64,000 nucleotides of DNA, taken from assembly GCF_009908295.1 (NCBI RefSeq), contig NZ_JAAALO010000005.1, forward strand, positions 293,067 through 357,066, written 5' to 3'. The notes under the pieces were generated by a model, which saw nothing but the letters and a program-made list of their open reading frames with translations, was not told the DNA's origin and made no database searches. Origin of the DNA: Micromonospora rubida. Its GTDB lineage: Bacteria > Actinomycetota > Actinomycetes > Mycobacteriales > Micromonosporaceae. This document shows, piece after piece, positions 21,972 through 30,063 of this stretch. The position numbers and the translations under genes are program-made. Positions within the stretch are counted from its first letter, which is position 1; each line of letters opens with the position of its first letter.

Positions 21972-22928
21972 CTAATCCTGTTTCGTGCTCAGCCGCACGT
22001 AGACGGCGGAGAAGCCGGCCAGCACCACAAGCATGATCACGCCGAGCGCCGCGGCACCGTTGAGATCACTCTGGAAGAACCCGTGCTGGTAGATGAGGTA
22101 CGCCACCGAGGTGGCGGAGTCCTCCGCGCCCGTACCGTTCGCGAGGATCAGTGGCTCGATGAAGAACTGCATCGTGGCGACGATCTGCATCATCGCCAGG
22201 AGCCCGAGGATCAGCCGGGTCTGCGGGATCGTCACGTTGCGGATCCGCCGCCAGATCCCGGCGCCGTCCAGCTCGGCCGCCTCGTAGAGCTCGCCGGGGA
22301 TGTTCTGCAGCGCCGCCAGGTAGATGAGCACCGCGCCGCCCATGTTCATCCAGGTCGACGCGATCACCATCGCCGGCATCGTCATCCCGGCCGACTGCAT
22401 CCACTGCGAGGTGGGCAGGTGCAGCGCCTTGAGGATCGAGTTGAACAGTCCCGCGTCGCTGGGGTCGTACGCGTAGAACTTGAAGAGGAAGAGCGCCGAC
22501 GCCGGCGGCAGCATCACCGGCAGGTAGACCAGGATTCGCAGGTATCCCCTGGCGTGGCGGAACTCGTTGAGCAGGATCGCCACGAAGAACGGCACCGCGT
22601 ACCCGAGCACGAGTGCGAGGACCGTGAAGTAGAACGTGTTCCTCCAGGCCGTCCAGAAGCTGGGGTCGGCGATGATGCGGTCGTAGTTGTCCCAGCCGAC
22701 CCAGGTCGTGACGCCGCGCCGGGTGCGCTGGAAGCTCATGACGACGCCACGGATCATCGGATACCAGGAGAAGAACGCGAAGCAGGCCACGGCGCCGAGC
22801 AGGAACCCGTGCCCGGTGAGGTTGTCTCGTACCTTGCGGCGAAGGCTCTCCCGCCGCGGCCCTGCCGGGCCCGACGAGGCGGGGCGTCCCGGTTCCCTCC
22901 TGGTCCTCGGGACGGTGGTGATCGCCAA
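21972..22928 (-). CDS. Sugar ABC transporter permease (MalF type)
   Basis: 318 residues. The TTG start was chosen because GGAG lies 5 bases before it; the longer frame would run through the hairpin at 22973-23004. A charged N-terminus is followed by six membrane segments (first FLLGAVACFAFFSWYPMIRG) and the EAA loop (ELYEAAELDGAGIWRRIRN). It forms the membrane channel of a CUT1 importer with the MalG-type gene just downstream, and takes substrate from the lipoprotein at 23011. Confidence 0.93.
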   Translation of the reverse strand: MAITTVPRTRREPGRPASSGPAGPRRESLRRKVRDNLTGHGFLLGAVACFAFFSWYPMIRGVVMSFQRTRRGVTTWVGWDNYDRIIADPSFWTAWRNTFYFTVLALVLGYAVPFFVAILLNEFRHARGYLRILVYLPVMLPPASALFLFKFYAYDPSDAGLFNSILKALHLPTSQWMQSAGMTMPAMVIASTWMNMGGAVLIYLAALQNIPGELYEAAELDGAGIWRRIRNVTIPQTRLILGLLAMMQIVATMQFFIEPLILANGTGAEDSATSVAYLIYQHGFFQSDLNGAAALGVIMLVVLAGFSAVYVRLSTKQD

Positions 22929-22972
22929 GGCATCTCCTGCGTGATTCGGTGACCGGACGGTGCGGCGAGGAG

Positions 22973-23004
22973 GGTGTGGGGGCCGGCGTGCCGGCCCCCA
23001 CACC
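22973..23004. terminator. Intercistronic hairpin between binding protein and permease
   Basis: A 14 bp GC-rich stem (GGTGTGGGGGCCGG with its complement) and 4-base loop immediately after the SBP stop and 45 bases before the permease start. Such hairpins in importer operons act as partial terminators or RNA-stabilising ends, giving more binding protein than permease. Confidence 0.65.
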
Positions 23005-23010
23005 ATCGGA

Positions 23011-24390
23011 TCAGCTCTCGGCGGCGAGGAGCTTGTTGACCTTGTCTTCGGCCGTGGAGAGGAGCGCGTCGATGTTCGCGTTCGGGTTCGTCAGCACACC
23101 GGACATCGCGGCGTCGAGCACCGCGTAGATCGCCTGCGCGTTGCGCGGCTCACCCTTGATCGGCACCGGGTTCGCCTCGAAGGCCGCGAAGTTCGCGGTG
23201 TCGAGGTTCGCGTTCGCCTTGCGCAGCTCGAGCTCCTGCTTCTGGGCGTCGCTGCCGTTGGCGAAGAGCAGCGGCTGGGGCAGGCCCACCGGGTAGTTCT
23301 GCGGCTTGGCCCGGACGTAGTCGAACTGGCCCTTACCCGGCGTCAGCTTCTGGTACGCGATCCACTTCAGACCGGCCTTGACCTGCTCGGGAGAGAGACC
23401 CTTCTTGAAGAAGTAACCCTCGCCACCACCGAGCGTCCCCGACGCCTTACCGTCCTGGCCGGGCAGCGGGGCCATCGCCCAGTCCTGGAACTTGCCCTGG
23501 AACTGGCTGACGATCGCCTGGGTGGCGTCCGGCGCGCCGATGAACATGCCAACCTTGCCCGCGCCGGCGTTGGTCAGCAGGTCACCCCACTGCAGAAGCT
23601 GGCGGGCGCCCATGCTGTTGTCGCCGTACCGCATGTCCTTGAGGTTCTGCAGGACCTGCTTGCCCTTCGCGTTGTTGAAGTCGGCCTTCTTGCCGTCCGG
23701 GGTCAGCACCTGGCCGCCCTGTGAGTAGAGCAGGGAGGTGAAGTGCCAGCCGCCGGTGTTGCCGGCGCTGTACTCCGCGTAGCCGGCGATGCCGTTGCCC
23801 TGTCCGGAGATCTTCTTGGCGGCGGCCCGCACCTCGCCCCACGTCTTGGGCGGGTTGTTCGCGTCGAGCCCCGCCTTCTGGAACAGGACCTTGTTGTAGA
23901 CCAGGCCCATCGAGTAGTTCTTCACCGGTACGGCGTAGAGCTTGCCGCCGTCGCTGAAGACCTCCTTGAGTGCGGGGTCGACGCTGTCCCAGGTCGGGAC
24001 CGTGTCCTTGGTGGCGAACTCGGCGATGTCCATCGCCTGACCGGAGTCGAGCACCTGCTGGAGATCGGTCATGTATCCGTAGAACACGTCGGTCACGGTG
24101 CCGCCGGCGAGGCGAGCGGTGAAGTCCGGCGGGTTGTTGCACTGCTCGCCGACGCTGACGCTCTTGATGACGATGTCGGGGTTCTGCCGCTGGAACTCGG
24201 CGACGTCGTCGTTCCAGTTCTTCAACAGCTCTTTCTGGGAGCCGACCGGCTGGCAGTCGACGGTGATGGTCACCTTGCCGCTCGCATCGTTCGCTGCGTC
24301 GTCGCTCTTCGTGGAGCAGGCCGCGAGGCTGAGCCCCAGGCCGGCCACGAGCGCCAACGCCGCAGCCTTCCGGTACTGCGGTACGGACAT
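23011..24390 (-). CDS. Sugar ABC transporter substrate-binding lipoprotein
   Basis: 459 residues from the ATG preceded by AAGGGATGG. A lipoprotein signal peptide (LALVAGLGLSLAACSTKS, lipidated Cys at about 26) anchors it outside the membrane. The rest is the cluster-B/CUT1 solute-binding fold, about 430 mature residues, with the typical central pattern KNYSMGLVYNKVLFQKAGLD. It most likely binds alpha-linked gluco-oligosaccharides (nigero- or malto-oligosaccharides), judged from the GH13 and GH87-type neighbours and LacI regulator, not from the binding pocket. First gene of the importer operon, with a good promoter at 24534-24562. Confidence 0.93.
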   Translation of the reverse strand: MSVPQYRKAAALALVAGLGLSLAACSTKSDDAANDASGKVTITVDCQPVGSQKELLKNWNDDVAEFQRQNPDIVIKSVSVGEQCNNPPDFTARLAGGTVTDVFYGYMTDLQQVLDSGQAMDIAEFATKDTVPTWDSVDPALKEVFSDGGKLYAVPVKNYSMGLVYNKVLFQKAGLDANNPPKTWGEVRAAAKKISGQGNGIAGYAEYSAGNTGGWHFTSLLYSQGGQVLTPDGKKADFNNAKGKQVLQNLKDMRYGDNSMGARQLLQWGDLLTNAGAGKVGMFIGAPDATQAIVSQFQGKFQDWAMAPLPGQDGKASGTLGGGEGYFFKKGLSPEQVKAGLKWIAYQKLTPGKGQFDYVRAKPQNYPVGLPQPLLFANGSDAQKQELELRKANANLDTANFAAFEANPVPIKGEPRNAQAIYAVLDAAMSGVLTNPNANIDALLSTAEDKVNKLLAAES

Positions 24391-24533
24391 CTGTCCATCC
24401 CTTCGGGAACGGGTGTCTCCATGAGCTCGCTGAGCCGCGATGACCGTCACCGTGGCCCTGCTGCTGATCCGTAATCGGCCATGCGATCCGGCCCCGGTGG
24501 TTGCGTCCGGTGGGCCAGGTTGTGAGTGGAGTC

Positions 24534-24562
24534 ACTGTAGCGAGGCGAACTCATCTCCGCAA
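24534..24562 (-). promoter_or_regulatory. Candidate promoter of the sugar importer operon
   Basis: On the minus strand, TTGCGG and TACAGT are separated by exactly 17 bases, close to the actinobacterial housekeeping consensus. It lies about 145 bases upstream of the binding-protein ATG and in the AT-richest part of the region. Confidence 0.55.
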
Positions 24563-24704
24563 GGTATCGATCTCGTCGTGAAAGGACACGACTGGCGGAC
24601 GACAGAAATTGACAAGGCCCGGAGAAGGTTCGGGATTGTGAGCTTCGTCCTCTTTGGAGGTCGGGCGGGCTGAGGCTGGGCGGGTCGGCGGATCGCGGGC
24701 CGGC

Positions 24705-24751
24705 GCTGCTCGCGGTCGGCAACGACGAAACGGCCGCCGACCGCGAGCAGC
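24705..24751. terminator. Long palindrome, probable terminator of the LacI gene
   Basis: Perfect 16 bp arms (GCTGCTCGCGGTCGGC and complement) around a 15-base loop, about 175 bases after the LacI stop. It would stop LacI transcripts before the importer promoter. Confidence 0.6.
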
Positions 24752-24889
24752 GGTCGACGGCCGGAGGGGCGCTCGGCGACGAGGGAGGCGGACCGTGGCC
24801 GACGGCCGGGTGGTCGGTCAGCGCCCGGCGCGACGGTCAGCGGCGCGACAGTCAACGGTGGGAACGGTGGCCAGCGGCCGGGCGGACCC

Positions 24890-24954
24890 GGGTCAGCGGC
24901 CGGGGCGGGCGCGGTGGAGCCGGGTCAGCGGCCGGGGGCGGGCGCGGTGGAACC
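24890..24954. repeat. Tandem 32/33 bp repeat covering the LacI stop codon
   Basis: Two adjacent copies (24890-24921 and 24922-24954) differ by one substitution and one inserted G. The right copy contains the last codons (TAPAPGR) and stop of the LacI gene; the left copy is noncoding. This looks like a recent slippage duplication. Confidence 0.7.
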
Positions 24955-25926
24955 GCGTACCACCAGCTCGGGCTCGAACAGCAGCTCGTCGCGCATGACG
25001 CCGGCACCGTCGATCTGGGTGACCAGCAGGTTCACGGCGGCCTGGCCCATCATCTCGATCGGCTGCCGCACGGTGGTCAGCGGCGGGTCGGTGCAGGTCA
25101 TGAACGCCGAGTCGTCGAAGCCGACCACCGACACGTCGCCGGGCACCGACAGCCCGAGTCGGCGCACCGCACGGATCGTGCCCAGCGCCAGGACGTCGCT
25201 GGCGCAGATGACGCCGGTGACGCCCCGGCCGACCAGCTTGGCGGCGGCGACCCGGGCCCCCTCCATCGAGAAGCTGGACCGCTCCACGCACTCGTCCGGG
25301 TCGGCCCAGCCGGCGATCCGGGCCAACGCGGCCAGCTTGCGTCGCGACGGTACGTGGTCCTCGGGGCCCAGCACGATGCCGATCCGCTCGTGGCCGAGCG
25401 ACCGCAGGTGCCCGTACGCCTGCTCGACCGCGACCGCGTCGTCGGTGGAGACGCGGGGGAAGTCCAGCGCGTCGACGCCCGCGTTCACCAGCACGACCGG
25501 CAGCCCTCGGTCGGTCAGCCGGCGGTAGTGGTCGTGCGAGGCGCCGGCGAGCGCGTACGACCCGCCGGCGAAGATGATGCCGGACACCTGGTGGTCGAGC
25601 AGCATCTCGACGTAGTCCGACTCGGGCACGCCACCGATGGTCCGGGCGCAGAGCGCCGGGGTGTACCCGCGCTGGGCCAGCGTCCCGGTGACGACCTCGG
25701 CGAGCGCCGGGAAGATCGGGTTCTGCAGCTCGGGCAGCACCAGCCCGACCAGCCGGGCCCGCTCCCCCCGCAGCTTGGTGGGCCGCTCGTAGCCGAGCAC
25801 GTCCAGCGCGGTGAGCACGGCGGTGCGGGTGGACTCGGAGACGCCACCGCGCCCGTTGAGCACCCTGCTGACCGTCGCCTCGCTGACGCCCGCCTTCCGG
25901 GCCACCTCGGTCAGTCGCTTCGTCAC
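24925..25926 (-). CDS. LacI-family transcriptional regulator
   Basis: 333 residues from a GTG start. The N-terminal helix-turn-helix and hinge helix are canonical (LTEVARKAGVSEATVSRVLN, then GRGGVSESTR). The periplasmic-binding-like effector domain covers about 60-333, with VSVVGFDDSAFM and the PPLTTVRQPIEMMGQ region typical of LacI C-terminal subdomains. It likely represses the adjacent alpha-glucan import and hydrolysis genes, with a gluco-oligosaccharide as inducer; this rests on position. The gene ends inside a tandem repeat. Confidence 0.93.
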   Translation of the reverse strand: MTKRLTEVARKAGVSEATVSRVLNGRGGVSESTRTAVLTALDVLGYERPTKLRGERARLVGLVLPELQNPIFPALAEVVTGTLAQRGYTPALCARTIGGVPESDYVEMLLDHQVSGIIFAGGSYALAGASHDHYRRLTDRGLPVVLVNAGVDALDFPRVSTDDAVAVEQAYGHLRSLGHERIGIVLGPEDHVPSRRKLAALARIAGWADPDECVERSSFSMEGARVAAAKLVGRGVTGVICASDVLALGTIRAVRRLGLSVPGDVSVVGFDDSAFMTCTDPPLTTVRQPIEMMGQAAVNLLVTQIDGAGVMRDELLFEPELVVRGSTAPAPGR

Positions 25927-26048
25927 GCCGTAATGCTACGTCACGCCTCTGCAAAAACTAAGCAGCGTGGTGACGCAGAAAGTCATCTACTTGACGCGAA
26001 CCGACTGGGTTGCAACAACCGTCGATGAGGTCGGACGCCCTGGGGTCG

Positions 26049-26648
26049 TCACGCTGACCCGCGCCTGCCCGGTTCCCTGAGGTGCAGGTGCAGTGCGCCG
26101 TCGTGCATGACGCGCCCCGGGTCGCGCCGCACCCATGCCTTCGCCGCCGGCCCGATACGCCAGTTGCGGACCGGCTTGCCTGCGGCCGTCATCAGGTGCG
26201 GGGAGGTAACCCCGTTGAGCGCCTTCCACGCAAGGCCGATCAACTCGACGAAGTCCTTCTGAACCCGGTCCGCCTCGGCATCCGGGAACCACTTGAAGGC
26301 CAGCCGGCCGGGCTGCATCTCCTCGGGCTGGGTCGCGACCGGCCGGTATCGGCCGCCCGTCGCTTCGAGGACGTCGGCGTCCGTCGTCCACACGCGCGTG
26401 TGCAGGTACTGGATGGCGGGCCCCACCACGCCGCCGTCCCGGCCGAGGAGACGCAGGAACGCCTGGACGCCGGCGTGCCGGGCCGCGGACGACAGCGACT
26501 CGTGAAGGACGACGCCCGATTCCCGGTCGTGCGTCGCCCACTGCGCGAGCCCTCCGATCGACGGCGCCACCGCGTCGCTGAACGCGGAGACGTCCTCAGG
26601 CAGCATGAAGGTCAAGGTCTGCTTGGAACGCGAGCCGGGCTCGAACAA
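26049..26648 (-). CDS. Hypothetical protein, downstream member of a three-gene cassette
   Basis: 199 residues, no signal or membrane segment; soluble and mixed alpha/beta. I do not recognise the family. It begins with a TTG after GGCGGGGGACAAGGACG, 18 bases after the upstream gene's stop, so it is co-transcribed with 26667-27077. An ATG 14 codons in (MLPEDVSAF) is a possible start. Visible features are a Trp-rich middle (FKWFPDAEADRVQKDFVELI) and a basic C-terminus ending in LHLHLREPGRRGSA. In context it could be an immunity or accessory factor for the papain-like protein at 27189, but that is a guess from order. Confidence 0.65.
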   Translation of the reverse strand: MFEPGSRSKQTLTFMLPEDVSAFSDAVAPSIGGLAQWATHDRESGVVLHESLSSAARHAGVQAFLRLLGRDGGVVGPAIQYLHTRVWTTDADVLEATGGRYRPVATQPEEMQPGRLAFKWFPDAEADRVQKDFVELIGLAWKALNGVTSPHLMTAAGKPVRNWRIGPAAKAWVRRDPGRVMHDGALHLHLREPGRRGSA

Positions 26649-26666
26649 CGTCCTTGTCCCCCGCCT

Positions 26667-27077
26667 TCACCGAGGTCCCACGGCCTCGGCACACCACGTG
26701 ACGATTGCGGCCTTCAGCTTGTCGACAGAGTAATCGATCTTTGTGCGGACACCGTCCGGGCTGAGGAATATGGCCTTGAAGGGCCACGGCCCCTCCAGGT
26801 GACCCACATACTCCTCTGTGTCGTCGGTCAGTACGGCCGCGCGCCCGTCATCCAGGGTCACAACCCAGTAGGCACCGCCGTCCTCGTGGTCGTAATACAT
26901 GTGTATCCGGGCCGCATCGATGCCCGCCGCCAACAGCGTGCCGATGACGTCGTATCGATTTGCGGTGCGATCGGGATGCGGCATCTCCCTCCACTCCACC
27001 CGGCTCGCGATGAGCGGCACCTGCCCGGGCCGGGTGAAGCCCGGTTCGGGGCGGTCGGCGGCGTCTCCCACATGCAT
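26667..27077 (-). CDS. Hypothetical cytosolic protein, middle member of a three-gene cassette
   Basis: 136 residues from an ATG with a near-perfect site (AAGGAGGTC, about 9 bases upstream). No signal peptide or membrane segment. Aromatic and acidic residues dominate: IHMYYDHEDGGAYWVVTLDD, then EEYVGHLEGPWPFKAIFL. Small acidic proteins of this sort are frequent as toxin-immunity partners, but I cannot name a family. It starts 111 bases after the stop of 27189-27695 on the same strand and is followed at once by 26049-26648. Confidence 0.7.
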   Translation of the reverse strand: MHVGDAADRPEPGFTRPGQVPLIASRVEWREMPHPDRTANRYDVIGTLLAAGIDAARIHMYYDHEDGGAYWVVTLDDGRAAVLTDDTEEYVGHLEGPWPFKAIFLSPDGVRTKIDYSVDKLKAAIVTWCAEAVGPR

Positions 27078-27188
27078 GTCGACGTGACCTCCTTCGTGAC
27101 GGTTCCGGCGATGCCCGACGATGCTGCCACCCGCGAAGGTCGAGCAGGTCCCCCATTCCGCAGCGGTACGACCGTCCCGCGCCGCACC

Positions 27189-27695
27189 TCACGGGTTTCG
27201 GCGGTACACCTCGATGTACGCCGCAGACCGGTACTGCTGCTTCACGTCCTCGGCCAGGATGCCGATCCGCAGCGGACCGGTGCCGGTCTTCGAGCTGACG
27301 CCCGTCTGTGCCGGGTCCAGAACGCCGGTGGGCAGGGTCACGGGCTGCTCCACCACCGCGGAGTGGTATGCGTCCGTGCCCCCCAGCCACCAGACCAAGA
27401 CGTCGCGGGCCGCGACGTTCCGCGCGATGTCGATCCGCCCGAGCGTCTGGTACTCGTCGGCCAGCACGCGGGGCAGGAACCGGCCCCACACGGTGTACCT
27501 GTGCGGGCCGAAGGTGCCCAACGAGTAGCCGTGGCAGAAGAACCTTTGGTCGCCGACGATGTTGGGCCCCGGACGCCACGCCTCCACGCGGGCGCCGAGA
27601 TCCGTGCGTACGGACAGGTTCAGCCCGCTGACGTTGTTCGCCAACGCGTTCTGGTTGAGGATCTGGTCGCCATTGGTCAGGTCGAACGGCTGCAT
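27189..27695 (-). CDS. Putative papain-like (NlpC/P60-like) cysteine hydrolase, cytosolic
   Basis: 168 residues. The ATG with GAGGAGT seven bases upstream was chosen over the longer frame. The pattern fits papain-like amidases: a Cys at the start of a helix (FFCHGYSLGTFG), a strand with ARDVLVWW, a His strand (DAYHSAVVEQPV) and SSKTGTGPL, resembling the GDVV..HSAIV..SSKWG order of NlpC/P60-related folds. There is no signal peptide, so it acts inside the cell or is exported by other means. It might process peptide or glutamine amide bonds. With the two unknown genes downstream it could be an effector with protective partners. Function is inferred from motif spacing only. Confidence 0.55.
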   Translation of the reverse strand: MQPFDLTNGDQILNQNALANNVSGLNLSVRTDLGARVEAWRPGPNIVGDQRFFCHGYSLGTFGPHRYTVWGRFLPRVLADEYQTLGRIDIARNVAARDVLVWWLGGTDAYHSAVVEQPVTLPTGVLDPAQTGVSSKTGTGPLRIGILAEDVKQQYRSAAYIEVYRRNP

Positions 27696-28139
27696 GGGAC
27701 TCCTCAGTCGCAGGTGCGGGAGATGTGCTGCGGTTCGACCCTCAACCATTCGGTCACACACGGCAAGCATGTGGTCACCAAACCGACCGGGTCGCGTTCC
27801 ACCGCCCAGCGGCACGCCGCCGCACGGGAGCGGAGGAGACACGAACGCGGTGAGCACCCCGGGGGGTCAGGGCTGGGAGGTGCCGGGACCAGCCTCCCGG
27901 CGCGTAGGAATCTTCCAAGATCAGGATAATTTCATGTAAACATTCTTCACGTAGGCATCGATGCTCGTTACGATCTCGCCAGGAACGTCTTCTGGATCAA
28001 GCCAGGCGGACGCACACCCGGCCCGCCGGTGACGGTGGCACCGGGTGGGCGGGGACGCCGGTCGGGGCCGAGCACATCGTCGGCCGTGACGCGAGGTCCA
28101 GGCCGCCAGCCCACCCCACTCCGTAGTCGAGAGGCGTCA
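27696..28139. other. Divergent intergenic region upstream of the amidase
   Basis: 444 bp with no accepted gene. It contains an unusually AT-rich patch (about 27905-27975) with a candidate rightward promoter, then a GC-rich leader before the amidase. I looked for the c-di-AMP (ydaO) riboswitch that often precedes cell-wall hydrolase genes in actinobacteria and saw no convincing match. Confidence 0.5.
27946..27974 (+). promoter_or_regulatory. Candidate promoter of the amidase gene
   Basis: TTCACG and TACGAT spaced by 17 bases in an AT-rich patch. It would give a leader of roughly 160 bases before the amidase ATG. Confidence 0.4.
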
Positions 28140-29213
28140 ATGTCCAGTTTTGGTAACTCCGCCGTGCGACGCCGCACCCTTCTCGCCACCGCGGCAGGCG
28201 TACTGGCCGCACCCCTGCTCGCCGGCCGCGCGCAGGCCGCCCTTCCCCGCGTCTACATCGACCCGGGCCACGGCGGCACCGACTCCGGCGCGGTCGGCAA
28301 CGGCCTGCAGGAGAAGAACCTCACCCTCGCCATCTCGCTCCAGGTGCGCGACATCCTGCTGGCCAACTACAGCGTCGACGTGCGGATGTCCCGCACGACC
28401 GACCTCACCCGCAGCCTCGCCTACCGCACGGACGACGCCAACGCCTGGGGCGCGAACATCTTCGTGAGCATCCACATCAATTCCGGCGGCGGCACCGGCT
28501 TCGAGAGCTACCGCTATCCCAGCGGGGGCGCGGAGGACCTCAGCCTGCACAACGCCCTCCACCCGCGGATCATCGCCGGCATGCGGTCGATCGGATCGGT
28601 GGCCGACCGGGGGCAGAAGACCGCCAACTTCCACGTTCTTCGCGAGAGCGCCATGCCGGCGGTCCTGACCGAGAACCTGTTCATCGACTCGGTCGCCGAC
28701 ACGAACCTGCTCAAGCGCGCCGACTTCATCACCGCCGTCGCGCGCGCGCACGCCCAGGGCATCGCCGCCTACCTGGGCCTGGCCACCACGCCGCCGCCGA
28801 CGTCGTTCAGCGCCATCGTGGACAACGCCACCGCTGGCCGCTTCACCGCCAGCACCAACTGGTCCTCCTCGGCCTACTCGGCACAGCGCTACGGCACCGA
28901 GTACCGCTTCGCCAACCCGGTGCTCGAAAGTGACGCGGCCTGGTTCAAGGTGAACATCCCGGCGGCCGGCAACCACCGGATCGACGTGTGGTACCCGGCC
29001 GACGCCGGCTACAACAGCGCGACGCCGCACGTCGTGGTCACCGCCTCGGGCACCCAGACGGTGAACGTGGACCAGCGCACCGGCGGCGGGGCGTGGCGCT
29101 CGATCGGCACCTTCAACCTTGCCGCCGGCGACCGCAATCTGGTCGGCGTGAGCCGCTGGACCAACGCCACCGGTTACGTGATCGCCGACGCGGTGCGGGT
29201 CACCCGGGTCTGA
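28140..29213 (+). CDS. Secreted N-acetylmuramoyl-L-alanine amidase (Amidase_3) with golvesin-like domain
   Basis: 357 residues from the ATG after GAGAGG. A Tat-like signal (VRRRTLLATAAG) is cleaved near AQA-ALP. The Amidase_3 domain (about 37-250) keeps the zinc and catalytic residues: His44 in DPGHGG, Glu58 in LQEKN, His112 in SIHINS and Glu178 in VLTENLF. The C-terminal part (about 262-357; IVDNATAGRF, YRFANP, WFKVNIPAAGNHRIDVWYP) matches the golvesin/XLY-associated domain found on secreted hydrolases. It would cut the amide bond between muramic acid and the stem peptide in cell walls, its own or a competitor's. Monocistronic, with a strong terminator after it. Confidence 0.93.
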   Translation: MSSFGNSAVRRRTLLATAAGVLAAPLLAGRAQAALPRVYIDPGHGGTDSGAVGNGLQEKNLTLAISLQVRDILLANYSVDVRMSRTTDLTRSLAYRTDDANAWGANIFVSIHINSGGGTGFESYRYPSGGAEDLSLHNALHPRIIAGMRSIGSVADRGQKTANFHVLRESAMPAVLTENLFIDSVADTNLLKRADFITAVARAHAQGIAAYLGLATTPPPTSFSAIVDNATAGRFTASTNWSSSAYSAQRYGTEYRFANPVLESDAAWFKVNIPAAGNHRIDVWYPADAGYNSATPHVVVTASGTQTVNVDQRTGGGAWRSIGTFNLAAGDRNLVGVSRWTNATGYVIADAVRVTRV

Positions 29214-29238
29214 GCTGCCCGGTCGGCCTTCCTGACGG

Positions 29239-29270
29239 CCGGACCGGCGGGCACGAACCCGCCGGTCCGG
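29239..29270. terminator. Hairpin terminator after the amidase gene
   Basis: A perfect 13 bp stem, CCGGACCGGCGGG and complement, with a 6-base loop, 26 bases after the amidase stop and before the histidine phosphatase. Confidence 0.75.
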
Positions 29271-29301
29271 ACGACGGAGATAGTGCTCGCGCAGCTACCC
29301 G

Positions 29302-30063
29302 ATGCCTGACAGCCCCATCCGAGACAATGGGGACGTGGACACCGTTGCTGAGCTGGCCCTCGTTCGACACGGACAGAGCCTCGCCAACGTGGCCTTCGCC
29401 GACGCGCACGCACGGGGCCTCGCCGACCACGGCCTGACCGGCCGGGACGCCGACATCGAGCTCTCGCCCCTGGGATGGGAGCAGGCCACACGCCTCGGTC
29501 ACTGGCTTGCCGATCTGCCCGCCGACCGACGCCCCGACCTCGTGATCTCCTCCCCGTACGTCCGCGCACAGCAGACCTGGTCCCGGGCGGCCGAAACCGC
29601 ATCCGGCCTCGGCGTACCGTACCCCGACGCCTCGACCGATCACCGCCTGTGCGACCGGCTCATGGGTGACCTGGAGCTGCTGACCACTGTCATGATCGCC
29701 CAGCGGTTCCCCGCCGAGGCAGCCCGGCTCGCGGCCGACGGCGAGTTCACCTACCGGCCCCCCGGTGGTGAGTCCTTCGACGACATCGCCCGACGGCTCC
29801 GCGCTGTGTTGGCCGACCTGCACACCCAGCACGCCGGGCGGCGGGTCCTGCTCATCGCCCACGACGCGGTGGTCGTGGTGATGCGCCACCTCATCGAAGA
29901 CCTGGCGTTCGACGACCTCGCCACAATCATCGCCGCCACCCCCGTGGCCAACACCTCGCTCACCCGCTACGAGCGCAGGGCCGGCGCCCTCACGCTGGCA
30001 GAGTTCGCCGCCACCCCCCACCTCACCCCCGGAAAGGACGACCATGTCCACCCCGGCAAGTGA
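29302..30063 (+). CDS. Histidine phosphatase (phosphoglycerate mutase-like) family protein
   Basis: 253 residues. The RHG motif with the phosphohistidine is LVRHGQSLANV near residue 20-30; SSPYVRAQQTW supplies the second Arg, and the distal His lies in LLIAHDAVVVVMRH. These are the residues of branch-1 phosphohistidine phosphatases, which remove phosphate from sugars, proteins or small metabolites. The substrate cannot be read. A start at ATG 29302 gives a 13-residue lead; GTG 29335 is a reasonable alternative. The end overlaps the small frame at 30044 by 20 bases. Confidence 0.85.
   Translation: MPDSPIRDNGDVDTVAELALVRHGQSLANVAFADAHARGLADHGLTGRDADIELSPLGWEQATRLGHWLADLPADRRPDLVISSPYVRAQQTWSRAAETASGLGVPYPDASTDHRLCDRLMGDLELLTTVMIAQRFPAEAARLAADGEFTYRPPGGESFDDIARRLRAVLADLHTQHAGRRVLLIAHDAVVVVMRHLIEDLAFDDLATIIAATPVANTSLTRYERRAGALTLAEFAATPHLTPGKDDHVHPGK

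Larger units (their letters stand above)
24391..24924. other. Noncoding region between LacI gene and importer operon
   Basis: 534 bp without a convincing gene. The left part holds the importer promoter and a roughly 140-base leader; the right part holds a long palindrome and a tandem repeat overlapping the LacI stop. No clear CTTGCAA-type LacI operator was found by eye. Short frames here are low-complexity Arg/Ala/Gly products and were not accepted. Confidence 0.6.

Noticed and set aside
24610..24650. Plus-strand TTGACA followed by GGATTG as a promoter
   Set aside because: Good -35, but a poor -10 and no rightward gene nearby; the next genes on that strand start more than 3 kb away.
24532..24998. 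Short open frames in the LacI-importer intergenic region
   Set aside because: Arg/Ala/Pro-rich products over a palindrome and a tandem repeat, with no ribosome-binding sites or family features.
27900..28139. Possible c-di-AMP (ydaO) riboswitch before the amidase
   Set aside because: The gene type fits, but I could not find the conserved pseudoknot segments in the leader; a covariance-model search would decide.
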